A DNA stretch of 64,000 bases, taken from contig OX328109.1 in assembly GCA_946811185.2 (NCBI GenBank), forward strand, positions 43,260,129 through 43,324,128. Direction: 5' to 3'. This DNA comes from Hippopus hippopus (Eukaryota > Mollusca > Bivalvia > Cardiida > Cardiidae). The notes beneath the pieces were generated by a model. That model was not told the DNA's origin, did not search any database, and worked only from the letters and a program-made list of their open reading frames with translations. Of the stretch, positions 42,201 to 44,770 are shown piece by piece (the first letter of the stretch is position 1; each line of letters begins with the position of its first letter). The translations under genes were made by a program, and so were the position numbers.

Positions 42201-43504
42201 CATCGCCATCTTTAATAGTGCTTACGAGGCAGTGAGGGTAAGGATACTTTAAACTTTTGTAGCGCAAACAGATATAAAATCGACCTCTTTTGGCGGGTGA
42301 AATTACAAAAAAAAAATCCACATCTGATTCTTAAAACTCAGAAACATTTTCCTTCTTAATAGCTTGACTATACCAGTGGATGGTATAGTCCTAAGATCAC
42401 ATTTGTTTCTGTGCCATCAGCAACAAAAAAAAAAAGGAATTGTTTTGCCTTTGGCGATGAAAGCATTACGCTGACAGCACAATCGCCACAGTCACAAAAC
42501 AACAACAACACTGACCAACAACAACAGTAGCACCACCTCCACCACTTCACCACCACTGCCTCCATCACCACCACAAACAACAACGCGACCAACACCACCA
42601 CAACGATGACGACGATTACATCCATCGCCACCACCACGACAACAACAACAACAAAAACAAGGACGAAGACGGCGACGACGCAACCACCATGACCACCACC
42701 GCCAACGGCGGCACCGCCGAAAGCTTTTGAAAACATTGTGGGAAATGAAAGAATGCTTGTTATCAGCATTTTCTCCTATTCCCACAATGTTTTCCGCCCT
42801 TTTAAGTCGAATCCAATTTTTGATCCATATACTACTTCTCATCTGCAACCGCTTTCAATTTGGCCATGCCTAAAATGTTGTCACTTGGTAAAGAGGTAAA
42901 AATTAACAACAGGAGTTAAACCCTTGGTTTCCTAGGTGCAACTCAAGGATCTTTTGCGGACCATGTAGATCAAGATCAGACTGCGCGTTTTATCTTAGAT
43001 CTACACTGTCTCATTAGGAAATATTTTTCCCGAAAATTTTGTTATATTGTGTATCCTTTATATATTTTATTAATGTTTTTATTAATGGCTTAAAAGTTTC
43101 TTTTACCTTATAACGCAGACTAAGATAAAAAGAAAACGCTGTGGCAAAAGCGACTTGTATACTGTTGTCTATAACTACAGGAGTACAACAGAAAAAGATC
43201 AGAAGACAGCGATCTCAGTCCATTAAAAGTTGCAATAAAGCGTTTGTTGGAACAGTCTACGGAAAATGCCGATCGCGGAAATTTACTGAACAGCGACGTA
43301 TCCAACATGGGCGAGCTTGAGTCGCTGAAGGCCACATTATGGAAGTTTATCAAAATCAACAAATCGGATGAAAAGCTGAACGTCTTTCACGCGAGGACCC
43401 TGAGGGCATTTGTAAAGCAAAACAGTGACGACGAATCTTATCAGCTAGACTGCGTTTTGTTCAAACTGTATTTCCACTTATTTCCTCTGAGACGTTCTGC
43501 TTAG
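4328..43504 (+). CDS. MCOLN: Mucolipin-like (TRPML) cation channel gene, 13 exons seen, first exon missing
   Basis: TRPML channels are tetrameric, lipid-gated cation channels of late endosomes and lysosomes that release Ca2+ and other cations. Exons read here: 4328-4506, 6446-6542, 6934-7028, 7700-7832, 21396-21519, 22360-22450, 32956-33055, 34529-34641, 38798-38974, 40371-40484, 41298-41420, 42022-42237, 43181-43504. Each has AG/GT borders, and the phases chain without conflict (0,1,0,1,2,0,1,0,0,0,0,0). This gives about 627 residues before exon 1 is added, against about 550-580 in vertebrate mucolipins; much of the excess is the C-terminal tail. Order: S1, luminal polycystin-mucolipin domain, S2-S4, S5, pore helix with NGDE filter, S6, cytosolic tail. 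No frameshift or stop interrupts the exons, so it looks functional. A single diverged mucolipin or a paralogue are both possible. Exon borders were set by eye. Confidence 0.87.
4874..5180 (+). repeat. tRNA-headed SINE
   Basis: The head has an A box (TAGTTCAGTCGGTAG) and a B box (GGTCCGATACCCGG) like a tRNA gene. A body and the tail AACGGCGTTAAACACC followed by A-rich DNA make it a SINE, not a tRNA gene. The head also occurs in reverse inside the TTAA element at 54815-55442. Confidence 0.8.
5288..5490 (+). repeat. MITE-S copy
   Basis: Opens with AACCCTTAGGCTGCTAAGCG and has a strong hairpin near 5330-5395 (GTGTAGATCAAGATCAGA / TCTGATCTTGGATCTACAC). Confidence 0.75.
5570..5645 (+). repeat. MITE-S core hairpin
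   Basis: Hairpin GATCAGACTGCACGTTC / GTGCAGTCTGATCTTGATC with flanks GGACGGTGTAG and ACCGTTCGCAAAAG. The outer arms are eroded. Confidence 0.7.
5753..5980 (+). repeat. MITE-1 copy, nearly full length
   Basis: Outer arms read TAATCCTTTCCCAGACAAC and TTTGGTAAAGAGTTAATC. The core 5859-5935 is a near-perfect hairpin around GAAAATGCTGGTTACCAGCA. Confidence 0.8.
6036..6421. repeat. MITE-P copy with two long arms
   Basis: Unlike other copies, both sides carry the long arm (GGATCCATAAAATC... on the left, ...AATGGATACAAAG on the right). It therefore looks like an inverted dimer around the core near 6205-6270. The core is partly lost (CAGCCTGCAAAAAAG). Confidence 0.65.
6446..6542 (+). CDS. MCOLN: Mucolipin exon: start of luminal domain
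   Basis: The acceptor is CTATATTTAG and the donor is CGT|GTAAGT. The translation contains CHFGDD and [12 protein letters not shown], matching the family pattern FGxSN...xxAFRHLFLxGYSD. Its length (97 bp) converts phase 0 to phase 1, exactly what the neighbouring exons require. No methionine-started frame marks this exon; it was found by the phase requirement and the RHLFL match. Confidence 0.75.
6934..7028 (+). CDS. MCOLN: Mucolipin exon: luminal domain
   Basis: Acceptor TATTTTCAG, donor CAG|GTAATA. Encodes [20 protein letters not shown], which aligns with the mucolipin stretch where an AVY/AAYT motif precedes an amphipathic helix ending in xxAVxQY. Confidence 0.85.
7049..7073. repeat. (TCTG)n microsatellite
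   Basis: Six TCTG units just inside the intron, 20 bp after the donor of the 6934-7028 exon. Confidence 0.9.
7700..7832 (+). CDS. MCOLN: Mucolipin exon: luminal domain
   Basis: Acceptor AACTTTCAG, donor ACG|GTAAGA, phase 0 to 1. Begins [16 protein letters not shown] and contains the N-glycosylation sequon NMT. Vertebrate mucolipins have a conserved cysteine around here (in the AICQxFYKRG region); this exon has none. Confidence 0.85.
7858..8085 (-). repeat. MITE-P copy, reverse
   Basis: Core GTCAGTCTGCGCGGACTGCGCAGGCTGAC near 7897-7930, short arm on the left, long arm on the right (GTTATGGATCCATAATTATG). It lies just inside the 5' end of the large intron 4. Confidence 0.75.
8278..8520 (+). 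repeat. MITE-1 copy
   Basis: Outer arms CTCGTTACCAAAAAGACAAAATTTTAG and GATTGTGTGGTAAAGGG. The core has an extra AATGCTGAA beside the hairpin. Confidence 0.75.
8521..8669 (+). repeat. MITE-1, left half, split by the Polinton
   Basis: Left arm TTGTTGCCAAACGAGAAAATTTTAG, running to GAAAAATGCTGGTTACCTGC at the element border. The right half resumes at 20742. The last six bases, ACCTGC (8664-8669), are the target duplication. Confidence 0.85.
8664..8669. repeat. Target site duplication, left copy (ACCTGC)
   Basis: Identical to 20742-20747. Removing one copy plus the element restores a continuous MITE-1 hairpin, which supports this border. Confidence 0.88.
9109..9609 (+). pseudogene. Left-arm-only decayed ORF with zinc-ribbon-like start
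   Basis: From the ATG at 9109 the frame reads about 167 codons with TGA stops at about codons 31, 113 and at the end. The start contains CEYELPDSF...CQTC, a pattern like small zinc ribbons (C-x-x-x-LP-xxF...C-x2-C), similar to the start of the gene at 15487. The rest (for example [20 protein letters not shown]) is unrecognised. No counterpart exists in the right arm. Whether the TGA codons arose by mutation of tryptophan codons cannot be told from one copy. Confidence 0.4.
9713..9925 (+). pseudogene. Left-arm-only decayed ORF, unknown
   Basis: 71 codons from an ATG with three internal TGA codons, starting [15 protein letters not shown]. No family was recognised. Codon spacing is kept from ATG to TAA, so a former gene is plausible. 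Random reading is the alternative. Confidence 0.25.
9968..10363 (+). pseudogene. NUMOD1-like small gene, left copy (broken)
   Basis: The ATG at 10118 opens the counterpart of the intact right-arm gene. A frame change near 10187 (TTTCATCTAGGG here, TTCCATCTATAGGG in the right arm) creates a stop. Upstream, 9968-10078 reads [15 protein letters not shown] and on to a TAG in the same frame, so the gene may once have been longer. That upstream part is missing from the right arm. Confidence 0.55.
10364..10678. promoter_or_regulatory. Possible polymerase gene upstream region, left arm
   Basis: About 315 bp between the NUMOD1-like gene and the polymerase frame, mirrored at 19909-20237. It contains TATATAAAAAGGGG near 10403 and several GGTTTAA/GGTTAAAA motifs, compatible with a core promoter. 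Function is inferred only. Confidence 0.3.
10679..11753 (+). pseudogene. Polymerase N-terminal region, left copy
   Basis: Starts [19 protein letters not shown] and contains SAP-like helical repeats: [20 protein letters not shown], then a second unit, then [21 protein letters not shown] frameshift lies near 10950 and is shared with the right arm. Left-only damage: a 1-base loss near 11237 giving TAG, and a TAA at about 11451 where the right arm has GAA. The stretch ends IPKFE followed by TAG (11751), also shared. The product would be the N-terminal part of the protein-primed polymerase. Confidence 0.7.
11754..14448 (+). pseudogene. Protein-primed type B DNA polymerase, left copy
   Basis: Family: DNA_pol_B_2, as in Polintons and adintovirus-like elements, copying linear DNA from a protein primer. 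Visible in order: a CCHC-like finger ([21 protein letters not shown], about 11961-12021), the exonuclease motif SDFEC near 12118, a segment ending at 12873, then 12918-14318 with motif A region [10 protein letters not shown], motif B region MINAVFGKT and motif C region YTVTDSLVY. The C-terminus, [20 protein letters not shown], is in another frame (14170-14448). Damage: TGA at 12025, a deletion plus frame change near 12830, a frameshift near 14170-14200. The motif A aspartate is Asn and the first motif C aspartate is Val. Not functional. Confidence 0.85.
14445..14740 (-). pseudogene. C-terminal part of zinc-ribbon gene, left arm copy
   Basis: On the - strand the frame reads [20 protein letters not shown]... 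to [13 protein letters not shown], matching the + strand copy at 16080-16260. It converges with the end of the polymerase gene. The family is unknown. Confidence 0.5.
14731..15320. other. AT-rich left-arm-only insert
   Basis: About 590 bp absent from the right arm, where the flanks join directly. The tetramer ACTG flanks it on both sides (about 14726-14729 and about 15319-15322). This could be an insertion with a 4-bp duplication or a deletion in the other arm between matching tetramers. It is AT-rich and has no recognised coding content. Confidence 0.5.
15292..15478 (-). pseudogene. Zinc-ribbon gene, middle part, left arm inverted copy
   Basis: On the - strand it reads [20 protein letters not shown], then [15 protein letters not shown] and [12 protein letters not shown] before a stop. 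It mirrors 15737-15875. The similarity ends near 15478, which marks the left border of the palindrome loop. Confidence 0.6.
15487..16260 (+). pseudogene. Zinc-ribbon gene crossing the palindrome loop, right arm
   Basis: The ATG at 15487 gives [20 protein letters not shown], then after a 1-base frame change [19 protein letters not shown]. This is a C-x2-C...C-x2-C arrangement typical of small zinc ribbons. A TGA follows, then 15678-15875 reads on to [13 protein letters not shown], a right-only insert of about 130 bp, and ADSLVG. The C-terminal part is near 16060-16260 and converges on the polymerase. Residues up to about LRNRS (15736) are single copy, being in the loop. Function unknown; the start resembles the left-arm ORF at 9109. 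Confidence 0.5.
16253..18533 (-). pseudogene. Protein-primed type B DNA polymerase, right copy
   Basis: Mirror of 12043-14448. Pieces: 18533-18081, 18074-17820, 17850-16732 (372 codons) and a C-terminal piece at 16612-16253. About 230 bp are missing relative to the left arm, removing the exonuclease motif region. Motif A region again reads [10 protein letters not shown] (Asn at 17499-17497). Motif C region is the intact [10 protein letters not shown] stop lies near 18079 (GATAGCTAACGC on the coding strand) and a frameshift near 16735. Compared with the left copy, this arm keeps a segment near 17925-17980 that is deleted on the left. Confidence 0.85.
18549..18830 (-). pseudogene. Polymerase finger segment, right copy
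   Basis: Open from after the shared TAG (18833-18831) to the shared TGA (18551-18549). Contains [20 protein letters not shown] and the [20 protein letters not shown] finger. The left copy has a frame change in the same segment near 11815, so this is the better preserved one. Confidence 0.75.
18831..19908 (-). pseudogene. Polymerase N-terminal region, right copy
   Basis: 19908-19555 encodes [19 protein letters not shown] with the first SAP-like repeat. 19607-18831 is a 258-codon open stretch with later repeats ([20 protein letters not shown]) and ends IPKFE before TAG. The join between the two needs the same frameshift as the left arm. The left-arm stops at 11238 and 11451 are absent here. 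Confidence 0.75.
20238..20486 (-). CDS. Small NUMOD1-like DNA-binding protein, right copy (intact, 82 aa)
   Basis: Begins [20 protein letters not shown], then [20 protein letters not shown]. The FPSIxxAAxFLxxxxxxIxxW pattern resembles the NUMOD1 helix-turn-helix seen beside mobile endonucleases and in large DNA viruses. No nuclease domain is attached. The C-terminus is acidic/aromatic ([20 protein letters not shown]). It is the only gene of the element that looks uninterrupted. The role (binding element DNA or replication control) is inferred; expression is unknown. Confidence 0.5.
   Translation of the reverse strand: MSKATKVILKDVRENKEYWFPSIYRAAKFLDTTPKQIRYWEDRVLEDRYLVRIQDDWIFEPIFKPEDFSTSQPQEPIFYKAV
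20742..20747. repeat. Target site duplication, right copy (ACCTGC)
   Basis: Directly follows the terminal CCCACTACT of the element and continues into the right half of the split MITE-1 (TACTTTTCCTTTTCCCCACA). Confidence 0.88.
20742..20830 (+). repeat. MITE-1, right half of the split copy
   Basis: Continues the copy interrupted at 8669 with TACTTTTCCTTTTCCCCACAATGTTTTC and ends near GGTATAAAGTTAA. Confidence 0.85.
20831..21395. other. Intron 4, 3' part, nothing recognised
   Basis: AT-rich with poly-A/T runs near 21090-21110 and a C run near 21190. No gene or dated repeat is supported. Confidence 0.4.
21396..21519 (+). CDS. MCOLN: Mucolipin exon: luminal domain
   Basis: Acceptor TTCTTATAG, donor AAAG|GTAAGT, phase 1 to 2. 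Encodes [16 protein letters not shown] followed by a segment ending [11 protein letters not shown], with two sequons (NSS, NLT). It lies beyond the 13.6-kb intron that holds the palindromic Polinton. No cysteine is present where homologues have the partner of the first luminal disulphide. Confidence 0.82.
22360..22450 (+). CDS. MCOLN: Mucolipin exon: luminal domain, second disulphide
   Basis: Acceptor GATTTTTTAG, donor TGG|GTATGT, phase 2 to 0. The translation [20 protein letters not shown], then CLNI, parallels VELQFKLKAINL...CYDFTLT of mucolipins. The cysteine is the likely partner of the one in the next exon. No methionine-started frame marks this exon; it was found from phase and homology. 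Confidence 0.8.
22512..22890 (+). repeat. MITE-L copy, full length
   Basis: TTACATGAGTTGGCGTTTGAG to GGAGGTTGTGTGATAAA. It begins 60 bp after the donor of the 22360-22450 exon. Confidence 0.8.
23052..23153. repeat. (GA)n/(GACA)n microsatellite
   Basis: Mixed AGAGAG and ACAGACAG units on the + strand. The open frames across it on both strands are repeat artefacts. Confidence 0.95.
23154..24454. other. 3' flank of the Gypsy element, LTR not resolved
   Basis: AT-rich DNA with C and A runs. The expected downstream LTR of the Gypsy element should lie here, but no segment could be matched by eye to the region above 29590. Confidence 0.3.
24455..26360 (-). pseudogene. Integrase and C-terminal part of the Gypsy element
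   Basis: Starts with the RNase H end ([17 protein letters not shown]). The integrase zinc region is IHDEAGH, a TAG, then CHRC. The DDE core includes CMDFLSLE and [15 protein letters not shown]. The glutamate region [18 protein letters not shown] is at 25443 and downstream in another frame. Breaks lie near 25886, 25472 and 25050. No chromodomain was seen. Confidence 0.8.
26353..27250 (-). pseudogene. C-terminal reverse transcriptase and RNase H of the Gypsy element
   Basis: 27196-26777 reads [20 protein letters not shown], then LKECLIF joined directly to STTFEQH, with the catalytic YxDD box missing in frame. It continues [20 protein letters not shown] and [21 protein letters not shown] stop follows at 26777. 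The RNase H part is at 26571-26353 ([28 protein letters not shown]) in another frame. Confidence 0.85.
27254..28603 (-). pseudogene. Protease and N-terminal reverse transcriptase of the Gypsy element
   Basis: 449 codons. The aspartic protease active site is ALLDSGS at about residues 70-76. Reverse transcriptase begins near residue 350 with [20 protein letters not shown] and [16 protein letters not shown], then an in-frame TAA at 27254. The next piece continues in the same frame, so one nonsense change separates them. Confidence 0.85.
28459..29588 (-). pseudogene. Gag of the Gypsy element
   Basis: ATG at 29588 ([20 protein letters not shown]). The segment [20 protein letters not shown] and [14 protein letters not shown] is typical of metazoan Gypsy gags related to the PNMA/paraneoplastic type. 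A frameshift near 29136 interrupts it. It resumes to about 28756 ([20 protein letters not shown]) and then in 28752-28459, a Q/N-rich tail. No CCHC zinc knuckle was seen. Confidence 0.75.
29703..29885. repeat. Tandem duplication upstream of Gypsy gag
   Basis: A unit of about 113 bp, with AAAAACCCAGTGG...AACCAGTACACATGTCTGAC, occurs at 29703-29815 and again, shortened, from 29816. It may belong to the 5' leader or LTR. Confidence 0.7.
30043..30111. repeat. (CA)n microsatellite
   Basis: About 34 CA units, uninterrupted. Confidence 0.97.
30404..31421 (-). mobile_element. Internally deleted mariner element, 1,018 bp
   Basis: 29-bp terminal inverted repeats start CGAGGGCTGTCCCAAAATAG and differ at one position. 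Each side is flanked by TA (30402-30403 and 31422-31423), the mariner target. Canonical mariners are about 1.3 kb; the catalytic core is missing here. It lies beyond the 5' side of the Gypsy element. Confidence 0.9.
30552..31036 (-). pseudogene. Mariner transposase remnant (N- and C-terminal pieces)
   Basis: 31036-30797: the helix-turn-helix region, [20 protein letters not shown] with [13 protein letters not shown], typical of mariner N-termini. 30812-30552: the C-terminal piece with [19 protein letters not shown], matching the W...R..KCI end of mariner transposases. The DD(D/E) catalytic domain between them is absent, and the two pieces are in different frames. Confidence 0.8.
31424..32690. 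other. Intron 6 DNA, purine-rich, LTR not resolved
   Basis: AT-rich; 32340-32680 is a degenerate GATGGATTGA/AGGAA purine-rich run, followed by about 20 A residues at 32691-32710. The 5' LTR of the Gypsy element should be near here or at 29600-30400 but was not matched. Confidence 0.35.
32829..32911. repeat. MITE-1 fragment
   Basis: Only GGGGGAAAACATTGTTTTCAAAAGC and the right arm GTCGTTAAAATTCGAGATTG...GTAAACGG remain, ending 45 bp before the exon at 32956. Confidence 0.6.
32956..33055 (+). CDS. MCOLN: Mucolipin exon: end of luminal domain
   Basis: Acceptor CGTTTTCTAG, donor GAAG|GTATAC, phase 0 to 1. The reading [19 protein letters not shown]...LKCASIG matches ITFDNKAHSGRIKISL...RECKDW of the family, including the conserved cysteine. 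Confidence 0.82.
33534..33635 (+). repeat. MITE-1 core, truncated
   Basis: A complete hairpin GGGAAAAGAAGAAAATGCTGG / CCAGCATTTTCTCC with short flanks only. Confidence 0.75.
33778..34064. repeat. Minisatellite, unit about 37-40 bp
   Basis: Seven or eight units of the form GTTATAATGTTGAATATGTC + CATAAATTTATGAG with drift. Open on the - strand by chance. Confidence 0.8.
34200..34318. repeat. MITE-P short copy
   Basis: Core AGGTCAGCCTGTGCAGACTG with AATGCATTAAGCCCCC and GAGCATGGCTC on the right; the left arm is cut short. Confidence 0.7.
34529..34641 (+). CDS. MCOLN: Mucolipin exon: S2
   Basis: Acceptor CATAACAG, donor GTG|GTGAGT, phase 1 to 0. A sequon (NSS) precedes a 24-residue hydrophobic helix beginning [20 protein letters not shown], corresponding to S2. 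Confidence 0.85.
34671..34875 (-). repeat. SINE, reverse
   Basis: On the - strand it ends with a GCGTTTAGCACC-type tail near 34678-34690. The tRNA-like head (GGTTCGGTTCCTAG reversed) is near 34838-34856. It belongs to the same family as 40094 and 53301. Confidence 0.65.
34999..35080. repeat. Short foldback
   Basis: GCAAGCCAAGGTAACGATCA pairs with TGATCGTAATCTTGGCTCGC around a short loop (ATACGTAGATCTACATAG). Confidence 0.6.
35184..35235 (+). repeat. MITE-L fragment
   Basis: Matches only the first 50 bp of the family (GGATCTGACATGAGTTGGCG), then similarity stops shortly before the next element. Confidence 0.6.
35253..35910. mobile_element. TA-flanked MITE, 658 bp
   Basis: The inverted repeats begin TGGTGGCATATTTCTGCC on both sides and extend, with drift, beyond 100 bp (GATACGAGATAG, TTATCGCGATA). 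TA dinucleotides flank both ends. No coding capacity is recognised, so it is a non-autonomous Tc1/mariner-type candidate. Confidence 0.7.
36440..36680 (+). repeat. Dispersed 240-bp repeat, copy 1
   Basis: CTTATACCGAAGCTATTACC to CTAGCGGGAGAAAATG. A second copy is at 60917-61165. Confidence 0.75.
36717..37063 (+). repeat. MITE-L copy, 5' truncated
   Basis: Starts at TAGTCCGTATTTATTAAACG and ends at GTTATGTGATAAAT, immediately before the next copy. Confidence 0.75.
37066..37487 (+). repeat. MITE-L copy with a perfect palindrome inside
   Basis: TAGGATCTGACATGAGTTGG to GGTTATGTGATAAATTATT. Positions 37217-37306 form a 90-bp perfect palindrome with no spacer, absent from other copies. The element is longer than its relatives by that amount. 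Confidence 0.85.
37524..37740 (+). repeat. MITE-1 copy, full length
   Basis: TTAACCCTTTACCAGACGAC to GGCATTGTGTGGTAAAAAGG with the standard core near 37628-37692. Confidence 0.8.
37741..37868 (-). repeat. MITE-1 copy, partial
   Basis: Core GAGAGAAGGAGGAAATGCTG / CGGTATTTTCTCATTTTCTC, abutting the previous copy. Confidence 0.65.
37905..38130. repeat. Probable interspersed repeat with GTCC run
   Basis: Opens with (GTCC)n and reads TTAGCAATTTCTTGTGTGCG, ending TTTGCGAAGCTCTTGTTTA. Only one copy lies in the window; repeat status is inferred from its composition. Confidence 0.4.
38310..38502 (-). repeat. MITE-1 copy, diverged
   Basis: Core AACATTGCGGAAAATGAAG / CAGCATTTTCTCATTTTCC; right arm TTGTCATCTACAGATGCTTC. 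Confidence 0.65.
38505..38766 (+). repeat. MITE-P copy, full length
   Basis: Ends GAGCCATGCTCTGGCA and CACAGTGCATGGCC. Core AGGTCAGCCTGCGCGAACTG / CGCAGGCTGACCT. Ends 31 bp before the exon at 38798. Confidence 0.8.
38798..38974 (+). CDS. MCOLN: Mucolipin exon: S2-S3 linker and S3
   Basis: Acceptor GCATTCCAG, donor CAG|GTAGAA. Encodes a basic linker, then [20 protein letters not shown], which aligns with SDQMEFVNGWYIMIIISDIL of vertebrate mucolipins, ending at WIVFGNQ. Confidence 0.9.
39037..39300. repeat. (ATC)n-rich trinucleotide array
   Basis: Imperfect ATC/CAC array. It gives poly-Ser, poly-His or poly-Ile frames that are not genes. Confidence 0.95.
39685..39785 (+). repeat. MITE-S copy, partial
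   Basis: GGTATAGATCCAAGATCAGA / TCTGAGCTTGATCTATGCCG hairpin. Confidence 0.65.
40094..40330 (+). repeat. tRNA-headed SINE
   Basis: Head GTGGCTCAGTGGTAAGGTGT with B box GGTCCGAGCCTC; body TTTTCGTGGGAGTGC...GGGCAAGACGC; tail near GCGCCATTCAATCAATCAAT. Confidence 0.8.
40371..40484 (+). CDS. MCOLN: Mucolipin exon: S4
   Basis: Acceptor TTGAAATAG, donor AAC|GTAAGT, 38 codons in phase 0. Contains [20 protein letters not shown], equivalent to LLGTSTMLVWLGVIRYLGFF. A SINE ends only about 40 bp upstream of the acceptor. Confidence 0.9.
40549..40615 (+). repeat. MITE-S remnant
   Basis: ATGATCAGACTGCACACAGC / GGCAGTCTCTTCTTGGATC, a weak hairpin. Confidence 0.5.
40722..40926 (+). repeat. MITE-P copy with deleted core
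   Basis: Long left arm intact (GAGCCATGCCCTGCC...GGATCCATAAAATC). The palindromic core is reduced to CGGCCCGGTCAGTC before CACATAGCATGGTTC. Confidence 0.7.
41095..41285 (-). repeat. MITE-1 copy
   Basis: GAAAATGCTGGTAACGAGCC core; the right arm TTGTCATCTGTAATTACTTTC...GTGTGGTAAAAGG runs to within 15 bp of the exon at 41298. Confidence 0.7.
41298..41420 (+). CDS. MCOLN: Mucolipin exon: S5
   Basis: Acceptor TTGTTTTCAG, donor AAA|GTAGGT, 41 codons. Contains S5 and the family signature [12 protein letters not shown], equivalent to CGWIVLGPYHDK at the entrance of the pore loop. Confidence 0.92.
41545..41885. repeat. Tandem pair, unit about 155-165 bp, rich in AGGTCA
   Basis: Both units read AAGGTCA...CACAGCAGGGGTTTAAGGTC, then ATATTATACAC and CACCTTRACGAGA. 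The second contains AAGGTCAAGGTCAAGGTCAC, three direct AGGTCA half-sites. It lies in the intron before the pore exon. Confidence 0.75.
42022..42237 (+). CDS. MCOLN: Mucolipin exon: pore helix, selectivity filter and S6
   Basis: Acceptor TGTTTCAG, donor AGG|GTAAGG, 72 codons. The pore helix [16 protein letters not shown] carries NGDE where vertebrate TRPMLs have NGDD. S6 ([20 protein letters not shown]) follows and runs into FNSAYEAVR, equivalent to DTYETIK. Confidence 0.93.
42490..42715. repeat. CAC/AAC-rich imperfect trinucleotide array
   Basis: CACCAC, CAACAA and GACGAC units; frames on the - strand are repeat artefacts. Confidence 0.9.
42716..42898 (-). repeat. MITE-1 copy
   Basis: Core TTGAAAACATTGTGGGAAAT / TCCCACAATGTTTTC; right arm CATCTGCAACCGCTTTCAAT. 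Confidence 0.75.
42911..43095 (+). repeat. MITE-S copy, core shortened
   Basis: AGTTAAACCCTTGG start, core GTAGATCAAGATCAGACTGC, then CTTAGATCTACACTGTCTC. It abuts the last mucolipin exon region. Confidence 0.65.
43181..43504 (+). CDS. MCOLN: Mucolipin terminal exon: cytosolic C-tail and stop
   Basis: Acceptor ATAACTACAG. 107 codons then TAG at 43502. Opens with [13 protein letters not shown] after the S6 end, where homologues have HHQ/QYQQ plus an acidic stretch. The tail is charged, contains LLEQS and LLNSD, and is longer than vertebrate tails. An upstream AG at 43118 would give a frame that stops early, so 43181 was chosen. No clear polyadenylation signal was identified just downstream. 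Confidence 0.8.
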   Translation, partial: EYNRKRSEDSDLSPLKVAIKRLLEQSTENADRGNLLNSDVSNMGELESLKATLWKFIKINKSDEKLNVFHARTLRAFVKQNSDDESYQLDCVLFKLYFHLFPLRRSA

Positions 43505-43505
43505 C

Positions 43506-43666
43506 CTTTTCACTACACAATCCAAAGTTTTAACGACCCTAAGGAAGAAGTCTTTTAAAAAACATGGTGGGAAAAGGAGAAATGCTGGTAACCAGCATTT
43601 TCTCCTTTTTCCCACAATGTTTTCTACCCTATCAAAGACAATTTCCATCATTTGAGTCACATTTAA
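43506..43666 (-). repeat. MITE-1, first part, split by a TTAA element
   Basis: Outer arm CCTTTTCACTACACAATCC and core hairpin at about 43557-43623, broken at CACATTTAA (43660-43666). It continues at 44447. Confidence 0.85.
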
Positions 43667-44446
43667 AGCCCCTGTAAAGTCCAAACGTAGGTAATTTTCC
43701 CCGTTTATAACTCGAAAATATATCGGATAACCCATCACAACACATATATATAAGATCGGAGAAGACTCGAACGTGTCAGTTACTGCATTGGTTGCCGTGA
43801 AATACGGGTGCGAAAATGCATGGAGAAGCCCGTCGGTTTCAGGGACGCCATTGATCGAGACAGCCTTCGTTATCGTTCGTGTATATTCGAACTAGGCCTT
43901 CGAGAACGTCACGTGATACCATTGCATCTCATTAGTGCTACACAGGACTACTGTTTACACTTCCAATAGTATGTCATCGGAGAGTAAGATTGCTTATTCT
44001 GAACCTGTTTTCATATTTAGATGTAGTAAACTCTTCCTGCATTGATGATAAATGAATAAGCGATGATCAGCCTGTGTCGTCGTTTTGTTTACAATGTCGA
44101 TAAACTTACGCTAGAATGGGGACAAAAAGATCAAGTGAATGAAGGGTTTGTTTCGACGCCTTGAATAATCACGTGGTGTTTACGTCACTATCACGTCACT
44201 GCGGAGATTTACGACGAAAAATCGGCTAATCGTCGGCGATCATCGATGTAAACAAACAGATAATGCGGCATAGTAGGAATTGTTCTAGTTTCAAAATTCT
44301 TTTTTCTGCCATTGACTGGAACTTTTACAAACTGCACCGTTACATATCGTGCAAGTCATAATAATCGCCATATTTTTACATGGTAAAAATGAAATTTACT
44401 TTTATTTTATAAACAGGCCTTTTTACATTTGGACTTGACTGAGACT
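43667..44446. mobile_element. TTAA-flanked non-autonomous element, 780 bp
   Basis: TTAA stands at 43663-43666 and 44447-44450. Termini are AGCCCCTGTAAAGTCCAAA and, inverted, AGTCTCAGTCAAGTCCAAA. It interrupts MITE-1: removing it and one TTAA rejoins the arm. TTAA targets suggest piggyBac-like mobilisation. No transposase frame was seen. Confidence 0.75.
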
Positions 44447-44515
44447 TTAAATTGTTGTCTGCAAACGCTTTGAATTTGGACAAGTCTATATTGTTGTCAT
44501 TTGGTAAAGGGTTAA
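44447..44515 (-). repeat. MITE-1, second part of the split copy
   Basis: TTAAATTGTTGTCTGCAAAC to TTGGTAAAGGGTTAA completes the copy begun at 43506. Confidence 0.85.
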
Positions 44516-44579
44516 ACATTTACAAGGCGACAAAGATTGTACTCTTGGTAGATATGAAAGCGTTTGCAATGACAGATAA

Positions 44580-44770
44580 ACCCTTAACCTGCTAAAAAAG
44601 TGAAATGAAACTTTCAAGCCGAGAGTAGGAACCTAAAGTTTGCTACTGAAAGTTTGAAAGTGCGTTAAACACCATTTAACAAGAGGTTTTTGTGGACGGC
44701 ATAGATCAAGACCAGACAGCACAGAAAGTGCAGTCTGAAATCGGATATATATATCGTCCACACGTTTATT
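44580..44770 (+). repeat. MITE-S copy
   Basis: CCCTTAACCTGCTAAAAAAG and CTTTCAAGCCGAGAGTAGG; the core near 44705-44745 is diverged. A GCGTTAAACACCATTTAAC stretch suggests a SINE-tail fragment inside. Confidence 0.6.

Noticed and set aside
42368..42848. Val/Gly-rich frames on the - strand
   Set aside because: Trinucleotide array plus MITE-1; no gene features.
43119..43180. Extension of the last mucolipin exon to the acceptor at 43117-43118
   Set aside because: That frame stops before the conserved tail; the acceptor at 43179-43180 gives the correct phase.
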